DNA of 64,000 bases from Oscillospiraceae bacterium (GTDB lineage Bacteria; Bacillota; Clostridia; Oscillospirales; Acutalibacteraceae), in NCBI GenBank assembly GCA_902786285.1, contig CADABX010000009.1, positions 23,552 to 87,551 of the forward strand. The letters are read 5' to 3'. Below, in pieces: positions 50,020-60,283 of the stretch; positions within the stretch are counted from its first letter, which is position 1; every line of letters starts with the position of its first letter. The notes under the pieces are model-generated. The model did not search any database, was not told where the DNA came from, and saw nothing but the letters and a program-made list of their open reading frames with translations. The position numbers and the translations under genes are program-made.

Positions 50020-51093
50020 ATGAGCAAGGAATTTATCAACAAGGAGTTTTTTGACGCGCTCAAGGCGCTGGTGGAAGAAAAGGGCATTCCCGCCGATTAT
50101 ATGTTTGAAAAGATTCAGGCTGCCATTATTTCCGCCACCCGCAACCAGTTCGGCAACCGCGAAAATGTGGTGTGCGACATTGACCCCGACGAACAGAGCA
50201 TGCGCGTGTATGTGCGCATCCCCGTGATGGAAGCGGACGAAATCGAGGAGCCCGCCGCGGAATGGACGGTGGAACAGGCTGCGGCCCACGGCTTTGACAA
50301 AGCCAAGATCGGCGACATCCTCGAATACAACCTCGACCCGATGAAGTTCGGCCGCATCGTTGCGCAGACCGCAAAGAGCGTGATCCGTCAGGGTATCCGC
50401 GAAGCCGAACGCGAAAAGGCGTCGCAGGAATTCCAGAGCCGCAACCAGGAGGCTGTCACGGCGACCGTCAAGGACGTCAACCCCGAAACGCTCGACTGCA
50501 CGATCGAGATCGGCCACGCGTCGGCCTTCTTCCCGCGCGCCGACCAATTGCCCAACGACCACTTCCGTCCGGGGCAGCTCATCAAGGTTTACGTCGCGTC
50601 CATCACCGAAAACGGCGGCATCGGCTACGCCAACATCTCGCGCCGCCACCCGGGCTTTGTCAAGCGGCTGTTTGAAACCCAGGTACCCGAAATTTACGAC
50701 GGTGTGGTGGAGATCGTCTCCGTTTCGCGCGAAGCCGGCTCCCGCACCAAGATCGCCGTCAAATCCAACGACGAAAACGTCGATCCCGTCGGCGCGTGCA
50801 TCGGTCCCCGCGGCCAGCGTGTCAACGACATCATCGAAATTCTTTGCGGCGAAAAGATCGACATCGTGCCGTTCAGCGAGGATCCCGCCGCCTATATTGC
50901 CGCCGCGCTCGCGCCGGCGCAGGTGCTGGCTGTGGATGTGGATCCCGACGGCGCGCGCACCTGCCGTGTGACCGTGCCCGACAACCAGCTTTCGCTCGCC
51001 ATCGGCAACAAGGGCCAGAACGTCCGTCTTGCCGCAAAGCTGACCGGCTGGAAGATCGATATCAAGCCGCTTTCGGCGATGCAGGCGGAATAA
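50020..51093 (+). CDS. nusA: Transcription factor NusA
   Basis: A 357-residue NusA that modulates pausing, termination and antitermination on RNA polymerase. Domains in order: N-terminal polymerase-binding domain (to about 125), S1 (about 135-200), KH1 (about 230-285, with [16 protein letters not shown]) and KH2 (about 300-350, with [21 protein letters not shown]). No acidic repeats, as in Firmicutes. ATG 50020 is chosen from conservation; a TTG at 50008 is too close to the SD. Confidence 0.96.
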   Translation: MSKEFINKEFFDALKALVEEKGIPADYMFEKIQAAIISATRNQFGNRENVVCDIDPDEQSMRVYVRIPVMEADEIEEPAAEWTVEQAAAHGFDKAKIGDILEYNLDPMKFGRIVAQTAKSVIRQGIREAEREKASQEFQSRNQEAVTATVKDVNPETLDCTIEIGHASAFFPRADQLPNDHFRPGQLIKVYVASITENGGIGYANISRRHPGFVKRLFETQVPEIYDGVVEIVSVSREAGSRTKIAVKSNDENVDPVGACIGPRGQRVNDIIEILCGEKIDIVPFSEDPAAYIAAALAPAQVLAVDVDPDGARTCRVTVPDNQLSLAIGNKGQNVRLAAKLTGWKIDIKPLSAMQAE

Positions 51094-51103
51094 GGAGGAC
51101 ACG

Positions 51104-51391
51104 ATGCACACGAGAAAAGAACCCCAACGCAAATGCATGGGCTGCTCGGAAATGTTTCCCAAACGGACGCTCGTGCGCGTGGTCAAAACCAAAGTGTCCG
51201 ACGATCCCGAAGCGTATGAGATCACGCTGGATCTGACCGGCAAAAAAGCCGGCCGCGGCGCCTATGTCTGCAGAAACCTCGCCTGCTTGCAAAAGGCGCG
51301 CAAAGCGAAGCGGATCGAACGTGCGCTCGATTGCAAAATCCCCGACGACGTTTACGACAGAATGGAACAGGAGATGACAGCGGATGGCTGA
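51104..51391 (+). CDS. rnpM: YlxR/RnpM family protein
   Basis: A 95-residue YlxR (DUF448) protein: [20 protein letters not shown] at the start and [20 protein letters not shown] with RALDCKIP later. In Bacillus, YlxR (RnpM) was reported to bind and modulate RNase P RNA; earlier work treated it as a nucleoid-associated RNA binder. AAGGAGG is the SD. It overlaps ylxQ by 8 nt. Confidence 0.92.
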   Translation: MHTRKEPQRKCMGCSEMFPKRTLVRVVKTKVSDDPEAYEITLDLTGKKAGRGAYVCRNLACLQKARKAKRIERALDCKIPDDVYDRMEQEMTADG

Positions 51392-51716
51392 GCAAAAGAT
51401 CCTCTCTTTGCTCGGCATGGCGCGCCGGGCCGGCCGGCTTTCGCTCGGCCACGACGCCGCCGAGGAAGCGATTGTCAAAAACAAAGCGAAGCTTTGCCTG
51501 TGCTGTGCCGACGCGTCGGCGCGGCTGCAGCGCGAAATGCAGCATGGTTGTTGCTATGCGCATAAATCCATCCCCTATCTTACGATGACGTTTTCCATGG
51601 CCGCGCTTTCAAAGGCCATCGGCAGCAAGGCTGCGGTCGTTACAGTGGACGACGAGGGCTTTGCCAAACGGATCGAATCTTTGTATGAAGAGATCCAGAA
51701 TACAGGAAAGGAATGA
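51384..51716 (+). CDS. ylxQ: YlxQ, L7Ae-family RNA-binding protein
   Basis: A 110-residue L7Ae/L30e-family protein ([22 protein letters not shown], then [22 protein letters not shown]). L7Ae-type proteins bind kink-turn RNA. YlxQ is a standard member of this operon; its RNA target is unknown. Starts inside the ylxR end, indicating coupling. Confidence 0.9.
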   Translation: MAEQKILSLLGMARRAGRLSLGHDAAEEAIVKNKAKLCLCCADASARLQREMQHGCCYAHKSIPYLTMTFSMAALSKAIGSKAAVVTVDDEGFAKRIESLYEEIQNTGKE

Positions 51717-51720
51717 TACG

Positions 51721-54180
51721 ATGCCGAGAGACAGATATAAGGTACACGAAGTTGCCAAAGACTTCGGCACAACCAGCAAGAAGATTTTGGAGATTCTTGC
51801 GAAATACAGCGAAACGGAGCGCAAACATACCACCGTGCTCGAGGAGGCGGAGCTGGATTTTCTGTTTGAATCCATGACGCAGTCGAACGAAGTGGAGTCG
51901 TTCGACGCCTATTTTGCCGCGGCCGCCGCCGAACCGGAGAAAAAAGAGGAGGCGCCCGCCGCGCCCGAAACACCGGCAAAGCCGGAGGCGCCGAAGGGAG
52001 AACCGGCAAAGAAGCCGGCCGCAAAAGGCGCGCCGAAGGCTGCACAGCAGCCGCAGCAGCCGGCCGCAAAGCCGGCGTCCAAAGCTGCGGAAAAACCGCA
52101 GCAGCCCGCTGCCGCCGCAAAGCCGCAGCCGCAACCCGCGCCGCAGCCGCCCAAAAAGAAAGAAAAAGACAAAAACAAGCCCATGCAGGCGCGCACCAAG
52201 GGCGAAGTCAAGCGTGTGGATACCCGCCAGAGCAACGTCGATCTCGACAAGTACAACGAACGCTATGAAGAGATCGCGCCGGCGAACCGCATGAACAACG
52301 ACAACACCCAGCGCAAGCAAAAGCTCAACCAGAAGAGCAAGCAATACCGCAAGCAGGGCGCCGGCCGGTCGCAAAAGCGCGAAACCGAGGCCGAACGCCT
52401 CAAGCGCATTGCCGCCGAACGCGCCAAGCACCAGATCACGATCAAGGTGCCCGACGAGATCACCGTGGGCGAATTGGCCGCCATGCTGAAAATGACGGCC
52501 GCCGAGGTCATCAAGAAGCTGTTTTCGCTCGGCGTGATGGCAACGGTCAACGAGGTGATCGACTTTGACACCGCCGAAATCGTGGCGACCGAGCTGGGCG
52601 CCAAGGTGGAAAAGCAGGTCGTTGTGACGATCGAGGAGCAGATCATCGACGACAGCGAAGACAAGGAAGAGGATCTGCAAAAGCGCGACCCCGTTGTGGT
52701 CGTCATGGGTCACGTGGACCACGGCAAGACCAGTATCCTCGACGCGATCCGCAACACCGCCGTGACCGAAACCGAGGCCGGCGGCATCACCCAGCATATC
52801 GGTGCCTACCGCGTCGAGATCAACGGCCAGATGATCACCTTCCTCGACACCCCGGGCCACGCGGCCTTCACCTCGATGCGTGCGCGCGGCGCCATGGCAA
52901 CGGATATTGCCGTTCTGGTTGTGGCCGCGGACGACGGCATCATGCCGCAGACGATCGAAGCGATCAACCACGCGAAAGCGGCGGGCGTGCAGATCATCGT
53001 TGCCATCAACAAGATGGACAAAGAGGGCGCGAATCCCGACCGGATCAAGCAGCAGCTCACCGAATACAACCTCGTGCCCGAAGAATGGGGCGGCGACACG
53101 ATCTGCGTGCCGGTGTCCGCAAAGACCCAGATGGGCATCGATTCGCTGCTGGAATCGATTTTGCTCGTTGCCGAGATGGCCGAGCTCAAGGCCAACCCGA
53201 ACCGCGCCGCCAAGGGCGTTGTGATTGAAGCGCGTCTCGACAAGGGCCGCGGCCCGATCGCGACACTGCTTGTCCAGAACGGTACGCTCAAAACGGGCGA
53301 CATCATTGTGGCCGGCACGGCCGTCGGCCGTGTGCGTGTGATGGTCAACGAGCGCGGCCAGCGGATGAAGAGCGCGGGTCCGTCGGTTCCGGCCGAGGTC
53401 ATGGGTCTTGCCGAAACGCCCAACGCCGGTGATTCGTTCGACGCCGTGAGCGACGAACGGCTGGCGCGCGAGCTGGTGGAACAGCGCAAGCAAAAGGAAA
53501 AAGAAGACAAATTCAACGCCCAGCACAAGGTCACGCTCGACAACCTGTTCTCGTCGCTCAAGGAGGGCGAGATGAAGGAATTGAACATTGTGGTCAAGGC
53601 GGACGTCCAGGGCTCCGTGGAAGCGGTGACCCAGAACCTTGAAAAACTCTCCAACGACGAAGTGCGCGTGCGCGTCATCCACGGCGGCGTCGGCGCCATC
53701 AACGATTCCGACGTTATGCTCGCCGGCGTGTCCAACGCGATCATCGTCGGCTTCAACGTCCGTCCCGACTCTAACGCGCAGGCCGCCGCCGAACGCGACG
53801 GGGTGGAAATGCGCATGTACCGTGTGATCTACGACTGCATCGAAGAGATCGAAGCCGCCATGAAGGGCATGCTCGCGCCGAAGTTCCGCGAGGTTCCGCT
53901 CGGCAAGGTCGAAGTCCGCACGGTGATGAACCTCTCCTCCGCCGGCAAGATCGCGGGCTCCTATGTGCTCGAAGGCAAGGTCACCCGCAGCGCCCGGATC
54001 CGCGTGGTGCGCGACGGCATCGTTGTGACCGAGGATGAGATCGCTTCTCTGCGCCGCTTCAAGGACGATGTGAAGGAAGTCGCGTCCGGCTTCGAATGCG
54101 GCATCGGTCTTGCCAAGTTCAACGACATCAAGGAAGGCGACATTTTCGAAGCCTTTGTGATGGAGGAATACAGAGATTGA
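51721..54180 (+). CDS. infB: Translation initiation factor IF-2
   Basis: An 819-residue GTPase that places initiator tRNA on the 30S subunit and promotes subunit joining. N-terminal IF2N domain ([21 protein letters not shown]), an Ala/Lys/Pro-rich linker (about 85-180), a second IF2N (about 240-290), and the G domain with G1 GHVDHGKT (about 329-336), DTPGHAAF and NKMD. Domains II and III and the C-terminal tRNA-binding domain follow. ATG chosen 4 nt after ylxQ with GGAAAGGAA ahead. Confidence 0.97.
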   Translation: MPRDRYKVHEVAKDFGTTSKKILEILAKYSETERKHTTVLEEAELDFLFESMTQSNEVESFDAYFAAAAAEPEKKEEAPAAPETPAKPEAPKGEPAKKPAAKGAPKAAQQPQQPAAKPASKAAEKPQQPAAAAKPQPQPAPQPPKKKEKDKNKPMQARTKGEVKRVDTRQSNVDLDKYNERYEEIAPANRMNNDNTQRKQKLNQKSKQYRKQGAGRSQKRETEAERLKRIAAERAKHQITIKVPDEITVGELAAMLKMTAAEVIKKLFSLGVMATVNEVIDFDTAEIVATELGAKVEKQVVVTIEEQIIDDSEDKEEDLQKRDPVVVVMGHVDHGKTSILDAIRNTAVTETEAGGITQHIGAYRVEINGQMITFLDTPGHAAFTSMRARGAMATDIAVLVVAADDGIMPQTIEAINHAKAAGVQIIVAINKMDKEGANPDRIKQQLTEYNLVPEEWGGDTICVPVSAKTQMGIDSLLESILLVAEMAELKANPNRAAKGVVIEARLDKGRGPIATLLVQNGTLKTGDIIVAGTAVGRVRVMVNERGQRMKSAGPSVPAEVMGLAETPNAGDSFDAVSDERLARELVEQRKQKEKEDKFNAQHKVTLDNLFSSLKEGEMKELNIVVKADVQGSVEAVTQNLEKLSNDEVRVRVIHGGVGAINDSDVMLAGVSNAIIVGFNVRPDSNAQAAAERDGVEMRMYRVIYDCIEEIEAAMKGMLAPKFREVPLGKVEVRTVMNLSSAGKIAGSYVLEGKVTRSARIRVVRDGIVVTEDEIASLRRFKDDVKEVASGFECGIGLAKFNDIKEGDIFEAFVMEEYRD

Positions 54181-54201
54181 CGCGTTTCGGCTGTGCCGAA
54201 A

Positions 54202-54474
54202 CAATTCGGAATTCGGAATGCGGAATTCGGAATTGCGGTCGCGGGTTTCCGTTTCATCAAAGGAAACCAATCATGCCGCGGCAAAAGCGATTTTCCGCCG
54301 GGAACGGCCAAATCATATTTTGCTGCAGAAAACGTACCTGCAAATCCGATTCCGCCAACGAACCGATAGGGAATCTTTCATATGTAAAAAAGAGCTTTCA
54401 TGAATACGTTTTGGCGCATCGCGCACAGCGCGGCGCCCCTCAATTCCGAATTCCGCATTCCGAATTCCGAATTG
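54202..54474. repeat. Perfect 34-bp inverted heptamer repeat inside the infB-rbfA gap
   Basis: Left arm C-AATTCGG-AATTCGG-AATGCGG-AATTCGG-AATTG (54202-54235). The right arm (54441-54474) is its exact reverse complement over 34 bp, including the odd AATGCGG word. The 205 bp between the arms carry no gene and no transposase. The 333-nt gap 54181-54513 breaks an otherwise tightly packed operon, so this looks inserted, like a MITE, although no target-site duplication was recognised. Upstream, GTTTCGG/CCGAAAC forms a small hairpin at about 54184-54202. Confidence 0.9.
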
Positions 54475-54513
54475 ATGTTCTCATCTTAGCCCGGAAGGAA
54501 GAAACGAGGTACT

Positions 54514-54879
54514 ATGCCAAGCTTTAAACATAACAGAACAGCCGAAGACATCCGCCGCGAGATCACGCTTCTGATCCGCGAGCTGAAGGATCCGCGCGTC
54601 AAGGACAAAATGCTTACCGTCGTGCGCGTGGAGGTCAGCACGGACGCGTCGTTTGCCAAGGTCTATGTCAGCGACCTCAAGGGCATCGACAGCGCGAAGG
54701 AAGCGGTGGAGGGTCTGACCGCCGCGACCGGCCGGATCCGGCGCGAGGTGGGCCAAAAGCTGCATCTGCGTAAAACACCGGAAATCAAATTTATTGCCGA
54801 CGACTCCGTGGAGCAGGGCGTTGCCCTGTTTCAAAAGCTCGAAAAGCACGACGGCAGAGGAACGAACGATGAAAATTGA
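54514..54879 (+). CDS. rbfA: Ribosome-binding factor A
   Basis: A 121-residue KH-fold factor for 16S rRNA 5'-end maturation and cold growth. HNRTAEDIRREITLLIRELKDPRV and VRVEVSTDASFAKVYVS are typical, with the TPEIKFIADDSVEQG end. SD GGAAGAAACGAGG upstream. It overlaps nrnA by 11 nt. The inserted repeat element lies just upstream. Confidence 0.95.
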   Translation: MPSFKHNRTAEDIRREITLLIRELKDPRVKDKMLTVVRVEVSTDASFAKVYVSDLKGIDSAKEAVEGLTAATGRIRREVGQKLHLRKTPEIKFIADDSVEQGVALFQKLEKHDGRGTNDEN

Positions 54880-55816
54880 CTTTAAAACGGCGATGCACCG
54901 GCTGCAGAGTGCCGAGGATGTGCTGATTCTGGCGCATGCGAACCCGGACGGCGACACGCTCGGCGCGGCCTATGCGCTGCTTTTGGCGTTGCAAGACTTA
55001 GGCAAACGCGCCAAGGTCGTGTGCGCCGACGGCGTGCCCGAACGCTACCGCTTTCTCTATGTGGAGCCGCAGGACGATTTCGAAGAAAAATATATCGTCA
55101 GTGTGGACGTGGCCGACCGCGCGCTGCTGGGCAAGGCGGTGGAGGAAAGCTACGGCGACCGGGTGGATCTTTCCATCGACCACCACGGCACCAACCGCCT
55201 GTTTGCGAAGGAAAGCTATGTGGAGCCCGACGCCGCGAGTGCGTGCGAAGTGGTCTATCTGCTGCTGCTGTCCATGAACGTGCATATCACCAAAGACATC
55301 GCCGACCGCCTGTATACCGGCGTTTCCACCGATACGGGCTGCTTTTGCTATTCCAATGTGACCCCGCGCACCTTCCGCATTGCCGCCGATCTGATGGAGC
55401 GCGGCGCGGACGCGGCCGGGATCAATGTCAAGATGTTTGAAACCAAAAAGCCCGGCTTTCTGCAGCTTGAACAGATGGTGCTGCAGGGGATGGAGCTGTA
55501 TGAAAACGGCCGCATCAGCGTGCTGACCATATCGCGCGCCATGCTCGACAAAACCGGCTGCAAGGACGAGGAGATCGACGCTATTGTGGCGCTTTCGCGC
55601 CAGATTGAGGGCGTGGTGATCGGCATCACCTGCAAGGAAAAGGCCGACGGAAGCTGGAAGGTTTCCGTGCGCACCCATGAAGGCGCCGACGCATCGAGGC
55701 TTTGCGCCCTGTTTGGCGGCGGCGGCCACAAACGCGCCGCGGGCTGCTCGTTCGACTGCTCCCGCGACGAAGCCGTGCGCGCGCTGCTCTCGGCTGCGCC
55801 GTCGTTTTTGCCGTGA
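54869..55816 (+). CDS. nrnA: DHH/DHHA1 phosphoesterase NrnA
   Basis: A 315-residue nanoRNase/pAp phosphatase. DHH motifs AHANPDGDTLGAA (Asp pair), VSVDVADRA and SIDHHGTN bind two metals. The DHHA1 domain ends in LFGGGGHKRAAGCSF, the GGGH substrate loop. It degrades short RNA and 3'-phosphoadenosine 5'-phosphate in the cytoplasm. Translationally coupled to rbfA and followed by truB after 8 nt. Confidence 0.93.
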   Translation: MKIDFKTAMHRLQSAEDVLILAHANPDGDTLGAAYALLLALQDLGKRAKVVCADGVPERYRFLYVEPQDDFEEKYIVSVDVADRALLGKAVEESYGDRVDLSIDHHGTNRLFAKESYVEPDAASACEVVYLLLLSMNVHITKDIADRLYTGVSTDTGCFCYSNVTPRTFRIAADLMERGADAAGINVKMFETKKPGFLQLEQMVLQGMELYENGRISVLTISRAMLDKTGCKDEEIDAIVALSRQIEGVVIGITCKEKADGSWKVSVRTHEGADASRLCALFGGGGHKRAAGCSFDCSRDEAVRALLSAAPSFLP

Positions 55817-55824
55817 GGCGGACT

Positions 55825-56736
55825 ATGAACGGATTTTTATTACTGGACAAGCCTGCCGGCATGACGAGCTTTTTCGCGGTTGCAAAATGCCGCAGACTTT
55901 GCGGCGAAAAAAAGGCCGGCCACACCGGCACACTCGACCCGATGGCCACCGGCGTGCTCGTGGTGGCGCTCGGCACCGCCACGCGGTTTATCGATCTTTT
56001 GCCCCACAGCGAAAAAAGCTACCGCGCGTCGTTCCGGCTGGGCGAAACGACCGACACGCTCGACGTGACCGGCACGGTTCTGACACGCACGGACGTGCGC
56101 TGCGGCAGGGCCGACGTGGAAGCGGCGCTGGCGGCTTTTCGCGGCGAAATAAAGCAGGTGCCGCCGATGTATTCCGCGCTGCGCAAGGACGGCGTGCGGC
56201 TGTATGCCCTCGCCCGGCAGGGTGTGGAGGTGCCGCGTGAAGCGCGCAGTGTCACGATCAGCACGCTCACACTCGCGGACGCGGACGAACAAACGCAGAC
56301 CTACACGATCGACGTGACCTGCAGCGCCGGCACCTATATCCGCTCGCTGATCGCCGATCTCGGCGACGCGCTCGGCACGGGCGCCGTGATGACAGCCTTG
56401 CGCCGCACAAACGCCAACGGGCAGTCCATTGCACAGTGCCATACGCTCGAACAGCTCGAGGCGATGGCGGCAAAAGGCACGCTCGCCGACGCCATGCTGC
56501 AGGCAGAGGACGTGCTCACCTATGACCGGCTGACCGTGACAAGCGCGCAAGCAAGACGCTTTCACAACGGCGGCGAATTGTCGCTCGACCGGCTGCAGGG
56601 CGCCGAAACAGACGGCTGCTACTGCGTGTTTTCGCCCGACGGGACGTTTCTCGGTGTGGGCGAAGCGCAGCAGGCAACCGGCGTGCTGCGGGTCAAAAAG
56701 ACGCTGCCGCACGACACAGAAGGACAAAAAGCATGA
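55825..56736 (+). CDS. truB: tRNA pseudouridine-55 synthase TruB
   Basis: A 303-residue enzyme making pseudouridine 55 in the T-loop of tRNAs. The catalytic Asp lies in HTGTLDPMATGVLVVALG. MNGFLLLDKPAGMTS, QVPPMYSALRKDGVRLYALAR and SAGTYIRSLIADLG are characteristic. Length is normal. The ATG after GAGGCGG is 8 nt past nrnA. Overlaps ribF by 4 nt. Confidence 0.96.
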   Translation: MNGFLLLDKPAGMTSFFAVAKCRRLCGEKKAGHTGTLDPMATGVLVVALGTATRFIDLLPHSEKSYRASFRLGETTDTLDVTGTVLTRTDVRCGRADVEAALAAFRGEIKQVPPMYSALRKDGVRLYALARQGVEVPREARSVTISTLTLADADEQTQTYTIDVTCSAGTYIRSLIADLGDALGTGAVMTALRRTNANGQSIAQCHTLEQLEAMAAKGTLADAMLQAEDVLTYDRLTVTSAQARRFHNGGELSLDRLQGAETDGCYCVFSPDGTFLGVGEAQQATGVLRVKKTLPHDTEGQKA

Positions 56737-57665
56737 AACAACAGATCACAGCGCCGACCGCGTTGGCGCTCGGCAATTTTGATGGCCTGCACCGCGGCCA
56801 CGCGCTGGTGCTGCAGGGCGCAAAACAGATGGCACAACAGGCGGGCCTTGTGCCCGGCGTGCTGCTGTTTGACGAGCACCCGAAGCAGGTGCTCTGCGGC
56901 AAAGCGCCGCCGCTGCTGATGACGGGTGAAGAAAAGAAAGCGCGGCTCGAAACCGCGGGCTTTCGCGTGCTGACGCTCTCGTTCCGGCAAACAAAGGATC
57001 TGTCGCCCGCGGCGTTTGCCGATCTGCTTCGGACGCAGTTTCACGCCAAAGCGGTCTGCTGCGGCAAAAACTACCGCTTCGGCAAAGACGCCGCCGGCAC
57101 GGCCGAAACGCTGCAAGCCCTGTGCGACAGCCGGGGTATCACGGTACAGATTGTGGACGACGCACGCTACAAGGGCGAACTGATCAGCGCGACGCGCATC
57201 CGCCGCGCGATTGAAAGCGGCAATATGGAAGACGCCAACGCGATGCTGCTGCATCCGTTTTCCTATACGCTCCCGGTCGTTTCCGGCGACAAACGCGGCC
57301 GCACCCTCGGGTTCCCGACAGCCAACCAGTTCTTTTTGCCGCAAATGATCCGGCCGCGCGCCGGCGTCTATGCGTCAAAGGTTCATTTAAACGGCGTGTG
57401 GTATCCTGCGGTTACCAACATCGGCGTTCGCCCGACGATCGGCACCGAAACATTTCGCAGCGAAACGTGTATCCTCGGCTTTTCCGGCGATCTGTACGGC
57501 AAGCTTCTCACGGTGTTCCCGCTGCATTATCTGCGACAGGAGCAGAAATTCAAAGATCTTGCCGCCTTGCGCACGGCGATGGAAGCCGACGCCGCGGCGG
57601 CGAAGGAAGTGTTAAAACAGGATGAGCAGTCAAACGAAACTGCCGGTCAAAGCAGTCTTCTTTGA
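56733..57665 (+). CDS. ribF: Bifunctional riboflavin kinase/FAD synthetase
   Basis: A 310-residue enzyme that makes FMN and then FAD from riboflavin. The N-terminal adenylyltransferase has ALALGNFDGLHRGH and ISATRIRRAI. The C-terminal kinase has DKRGRTLGFPTAN and GVYASKV...YPAVTNIGVRPT. It starts inside truB. The C-terminal about 15 residues overlap the HAD gene start by 44 nt, an unusually long overlap. Confidence 0.95.
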   Translation: MKQQITAPTALALGNFDGLHRGHALVLQGAKQMAQQAGLVPGVLLFDEHPKQVLCGKAPPLLMTGEEKKARLETAGFRVLTLSFRQTKDLSPAAFADLLRTQFHAKAVCCGKNYRFGKDAAGTAETLQALCDSRGITVQIVDDARYKGELISATRIRRAIESGNMEDANAMLLHPFSYTLPVVSGDKRGRTLGFPTANQFFLPQMIRPRAGVYASKVHLNGVWYPAVTNIGVRPTIGTETFRSETCILGFSGDLYGKLLTVFPLHYLRQEQKFKDLAALRTAMEADAAAAKEVLKQDEQSNETAGQSSLL

Positions 57666-58308
57666 TTTTGACGATACCTTGCAAAGCAGAAAGGGCGCCT
57701 ACCGCCTGTATTGCGAAGCATTTTTAGACAAATATTTTCCCGGTGTCAGTGACGCCGAACGTGAAAAAAAGCTAGACGAGATGGAAGAACATGTCGACGG
57801 CGGCTACAAGGACAGGGAAGTTTATTTCCCCGAGATGATCGAATTGTGGCAATGGCACGACCATCCGCCGCTGCAGGAGCTTTACGATTCGTTTAACCTC
57901 GACTTCGGCAAATACATCGTGCTTTTGCCCGGCGCGGTGGAAACGCTGCAAACGCTCAAGCGCCGCGGCTATATTCTCGGCGCCGTGACCAACGGGGTGT
58001 CGAGTCTGCAAAACATCAAGCTTGACACGGCGGGCATCCGCGAGCTGTTTGACGTGGTGGTCGTGTCCGGCGACATCGGGATCTACAAGCCCGACCGGCG
58101 CATCTTTGACGAAGCGTGTCGCCGCGCCGGGGTCAAAAACGAAGAAGCGCTCTTTGTGGGCGACCATCCGGTCAACGATATCGACGGCGCGCTCGGCGCC
58201 GGGATGCCGGCGATCCGGATGAACTACGGCGATTTTTATAACAAAGGGCTCGGCAAAAACACCGTTGCCGAGATCGAAGATATCCGACAAGTCCTCGACT
58301 ATGTATAA
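57622..58308 (+). CDS. HAD-family hydrolase (YjjG/Gph-like)
   Basis: A 228-residue HAD phosphatase. Motif I FFDFDDTLQ gives the nucleophile and acid aspartates, motif II is in GAVTNGVSS, motif III Lys is in GIYKPDRRIF and motif IV in FVGDHPVNDIDGA. The helical cap spans about 20-85. It likely dephosphorylates a small metabolite or nucleotide in the cytoplasm. It begins within ribF, suggesting coupled expression and possibly a role in flavin-phosphate turnover, which is speculation. Confidence 0.88.
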   Translation: MSSQTKLPVKAVFFDFDDTLQSRKGAYRLYCEAFLDKYFPGVSDAEREKKLDEMEEHVDGGYKDREVYFPEMIELWQWHDHPPLQELYDSFNLDFGKYIVLLPGAVETLQTLKRRGYILGAVTNGVSSLQNIKLDTAGIRELFDVVVVSGDIGIYKPDRRIFDEACRRAGVKNEEALFVGDHPVNDIDGALGAGMPAIRMNYGDFYNKGLGKNTVAEIEDIRQVLDYV

Positions 58309-58322
58309 ACAGGAGGGTCTTT

Positions 58323-60233
58323 ATGTTTTGTAAAGCATGCGGCAACCGTCTGGGCGCCGAAGATACAGTCTGTCCGCACTGCGGCGTGCCCGTGCCGGGC
58401 GCAAAGCAGCCGGATGCGCAGCCGCAAAAAGCGGCAGAGCCGCACACCGATCTGCCCAAAAAGCCAGCGGCGCCCGGCGAACTGTTTGCCGGCGCACCGG
58501 CAGCAGAAGCCGCACCGGCACCGGAAGAAACACCGCAAGAACCGGCTGCGCAGTCTGAAACACTGCCCGCAGCGGCAGACGCACCGGCGGAACCAACCGC
58601 ACCGGCAGAACCGGAAGCCGCGCCCGTACCGGCGGAAACACCCGAACCGGCGGCAGAAGCCGCCGCGGACGAAAACCCGGCAAACGCACAGCCGGAACCG
58701 CAAGTGGAAACGCCACCGGCACCTGCCGCACCGGAAGCAGCGCCGATCGCGCTGCAGGTGCAGCCGGAACCGCAGACATCTGCCGCTCCGGCCGTTTCGA
58801 CAGCAAAACCCGTGCGCGAAACGCCGAAGGCCCGCCGCGCCGCCGCGTGGGTCAAGGCGCTGTGCATCCTTTGCGCGATTGCCATCGCCGCGTTGACGAG
58901 CGTCAACGCGTTTACCGATGTGTTCAAGACCGACAACGACGCGGTCCGCACCGTGGCGCTCTCCGCATTGCCGGAAACCGAAAAGGAAAGCTGTCTGCAA
59001 TTCCTTTCAAAGTTTGCGCCGTTTTACGGCAAAACGATCGATTTTGAGGAGCTGGGCCACTACGCGTTTCTGGATCTGCTCGAGCCGGGCAATCCGGGCG
59101 GACTGTATGCCGCGTTTTACGGTGTGCCCGAACCCGAAACGCAAAAGGCCGACCCCGCCGAACGCTTCGCGCTGCCGGACGGCGGCTGGCGCTATTACAA
59201 GCTTCCGTTTTCCAATCTGTCCGCCATCGCGTCGCAGTTCGATCTGGACCTGATCGGCTTTGCCAACCGCGCGGACTACTATTTCTATGACGGCAGCTAC
59301 TATTTTTCCGCCGCCGATGTGCAATCCGGCGAAGCGCGCAACGCGCAGTTGTCGCTTCTGTCTTCCAAACGCACCGAGGACGGCAGCTACTATCTTGTGT
59401 GTCAGACGTCCGACGGCACCGACGTCTATTGTCTCGTTACGCTCACGAAGGAGGGCGAAGCGAGCGTCTGGGATCTGCTGCAGTTGTCGGAAACGCCGCT
59501 GTTCAGCGAGGACGGTATGCCCGCGACGCAGGAAAGCGGCAACACCCTCGACTATGAGATGCGCCAGCGCGTGATCACCGCCAAGACGGCGGACAAAACC
59601 GAATACGCCACCTATGTGATCGATTATCCCTATTTCACCGACCTTGCCGACCGCACGGCGAATACGATCAACACGCTCTATGGCGAGATCATCAAATCCT
59701 ATAAGGAAAAGGCGCAGCAGGCTGAGGAGAACTATCAGAAATATCTGCGCCGCGGCTACAACACGAAGCTGCTGCCGGCCTATACCTATGTGCTTTCAAC
59801 CGTGACCTACGACCGGAACGGCCACATTTCGCTGCTCGACGAGGTGGTCTCCTATACGCCGGAAACCATTGCCAAGGCGCAAAAGAAGGCGCAGCAGGCG
59901 GCTGAACAAAACGGCACAACGCCCGAGGAGGTGCCGGTGCCGCTGTTCCCGACGGTGACCTATTCCGGCGTCACTGTGGACACGTCGACCGGCGAGATTC
60001 TCAAAAAGGAAGACGTGTTCGGCACGGATTTCCAAACCTATCAGGAAAAGCTCGCCGCGATCTACAGCGAAACGCACGACGTGGCGGCAGATTCGTTGGC
60101 GACGGTGGGACAGGCGATCTATGAGTCCACCTGGTACCTTGCCGAGGACGGCATCCGCTTTTGCTATCAGGGCGACGGCGACTGTGTGCAGTTTGTGACG
60201 CTGCCGGTTTCCGAAGTGCCGTATACTTTTTAA
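58323..60233 (+). CDS. Zinc-ribbon membrane protein with Pro/Ala/Glu linker and DUF3298-like domain
   Basis: A 636-residue protein. An N-terminal zinc ribbon (FCKACGNRLGAEDTVCPHCG) is followed by a Pro/Ala/Glu-rich low-complexity linker (about 25-165), one membrane helix (about 175-198, ALCILCAIAIAALTSVNAFT), and an extracellular part. Its end (FPTVTYSGVTVDTSTGEIL, then EDVFGTDFQ) resembles the DUF3298/RsiV-like domain. Topology would put the zinc ribbon inside and the DUF3298-like domain outside, as in some envelope sensors. AGGAGG precedes the ATG. No sigma factor gene is adjacent, so an anti-sigma role is unsupported. Confidence 0.65.
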   Translation: MFCKACGNRLGAEDTVCPHCGVPVPGAKQPDAQPQKAAEPHTDLPKKPAAPGELFAGAPAAEAAPAPEETPQEPAAQSETLPAAADAPAEPTAPAEPEAAPVPAETPEPAAEAAADENPANAQPEPQVETPPAPAAPEAAPIALQVQPEPQTSAAPAVSTAKPVRETPKARRAAAWVKALCILCAIAIAALTSVNAFTDVFKTDNDAVRTVALSALPETEKESCLQFLSKFAPFYGKTIDFEELGHYAFLDLLEPGNPGGLYAAFYGVPEPETQKADPAERFALPDGGWRYYKLPFSNLSAIASQFDLDLIGFANRADYYFYDGSYYFSAADVQSGEARNAQLSLLSSKRTEDGSYYLVCQTSDGTDVYCLVTLTKEGEASVWDLLQLSETPLFSEDGMPATQESGNTLDYEMRQRVITAKTADKTEYATYVIDYPYFTDLADRTANTINTLYGEIIKSYKEKAQQAEENYQKYLRRGYNTKLLPAYTYVLSTVTYDRNGHISLLDEVVSYTPETIAKAQKKAQQAAEQNGTTPEEVPVPLFPTVTYSGVTVDTSTGEILKKEDVFGTDFQTYQEKLAAIYSETHDVAADSLATVGQAIYESTWYLAEDGIRFCYQGDGDCVQFVTLPVSEVPYTF

Positions 60234-60240
60234 TCCGTAA

Positions 60241-60272
60241 CAAAGCGCATCCTGCCCGGGTGCGCTTTTTTC
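60241..60272 (+). terminator. Intrinsic terminator
   Basis: AAGCGCA/TGCGCTT stem around TCCTGCCCGGG, then a T-run. Confidence 0.85.
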
Positions 60273-60283
60273 TTTCGTCTGCG

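Noticed and set aside
56733-57665. FMN riboswitch controlling ribF
   Set aside because: ribF overlaps truB inside the operon; there is no leader.
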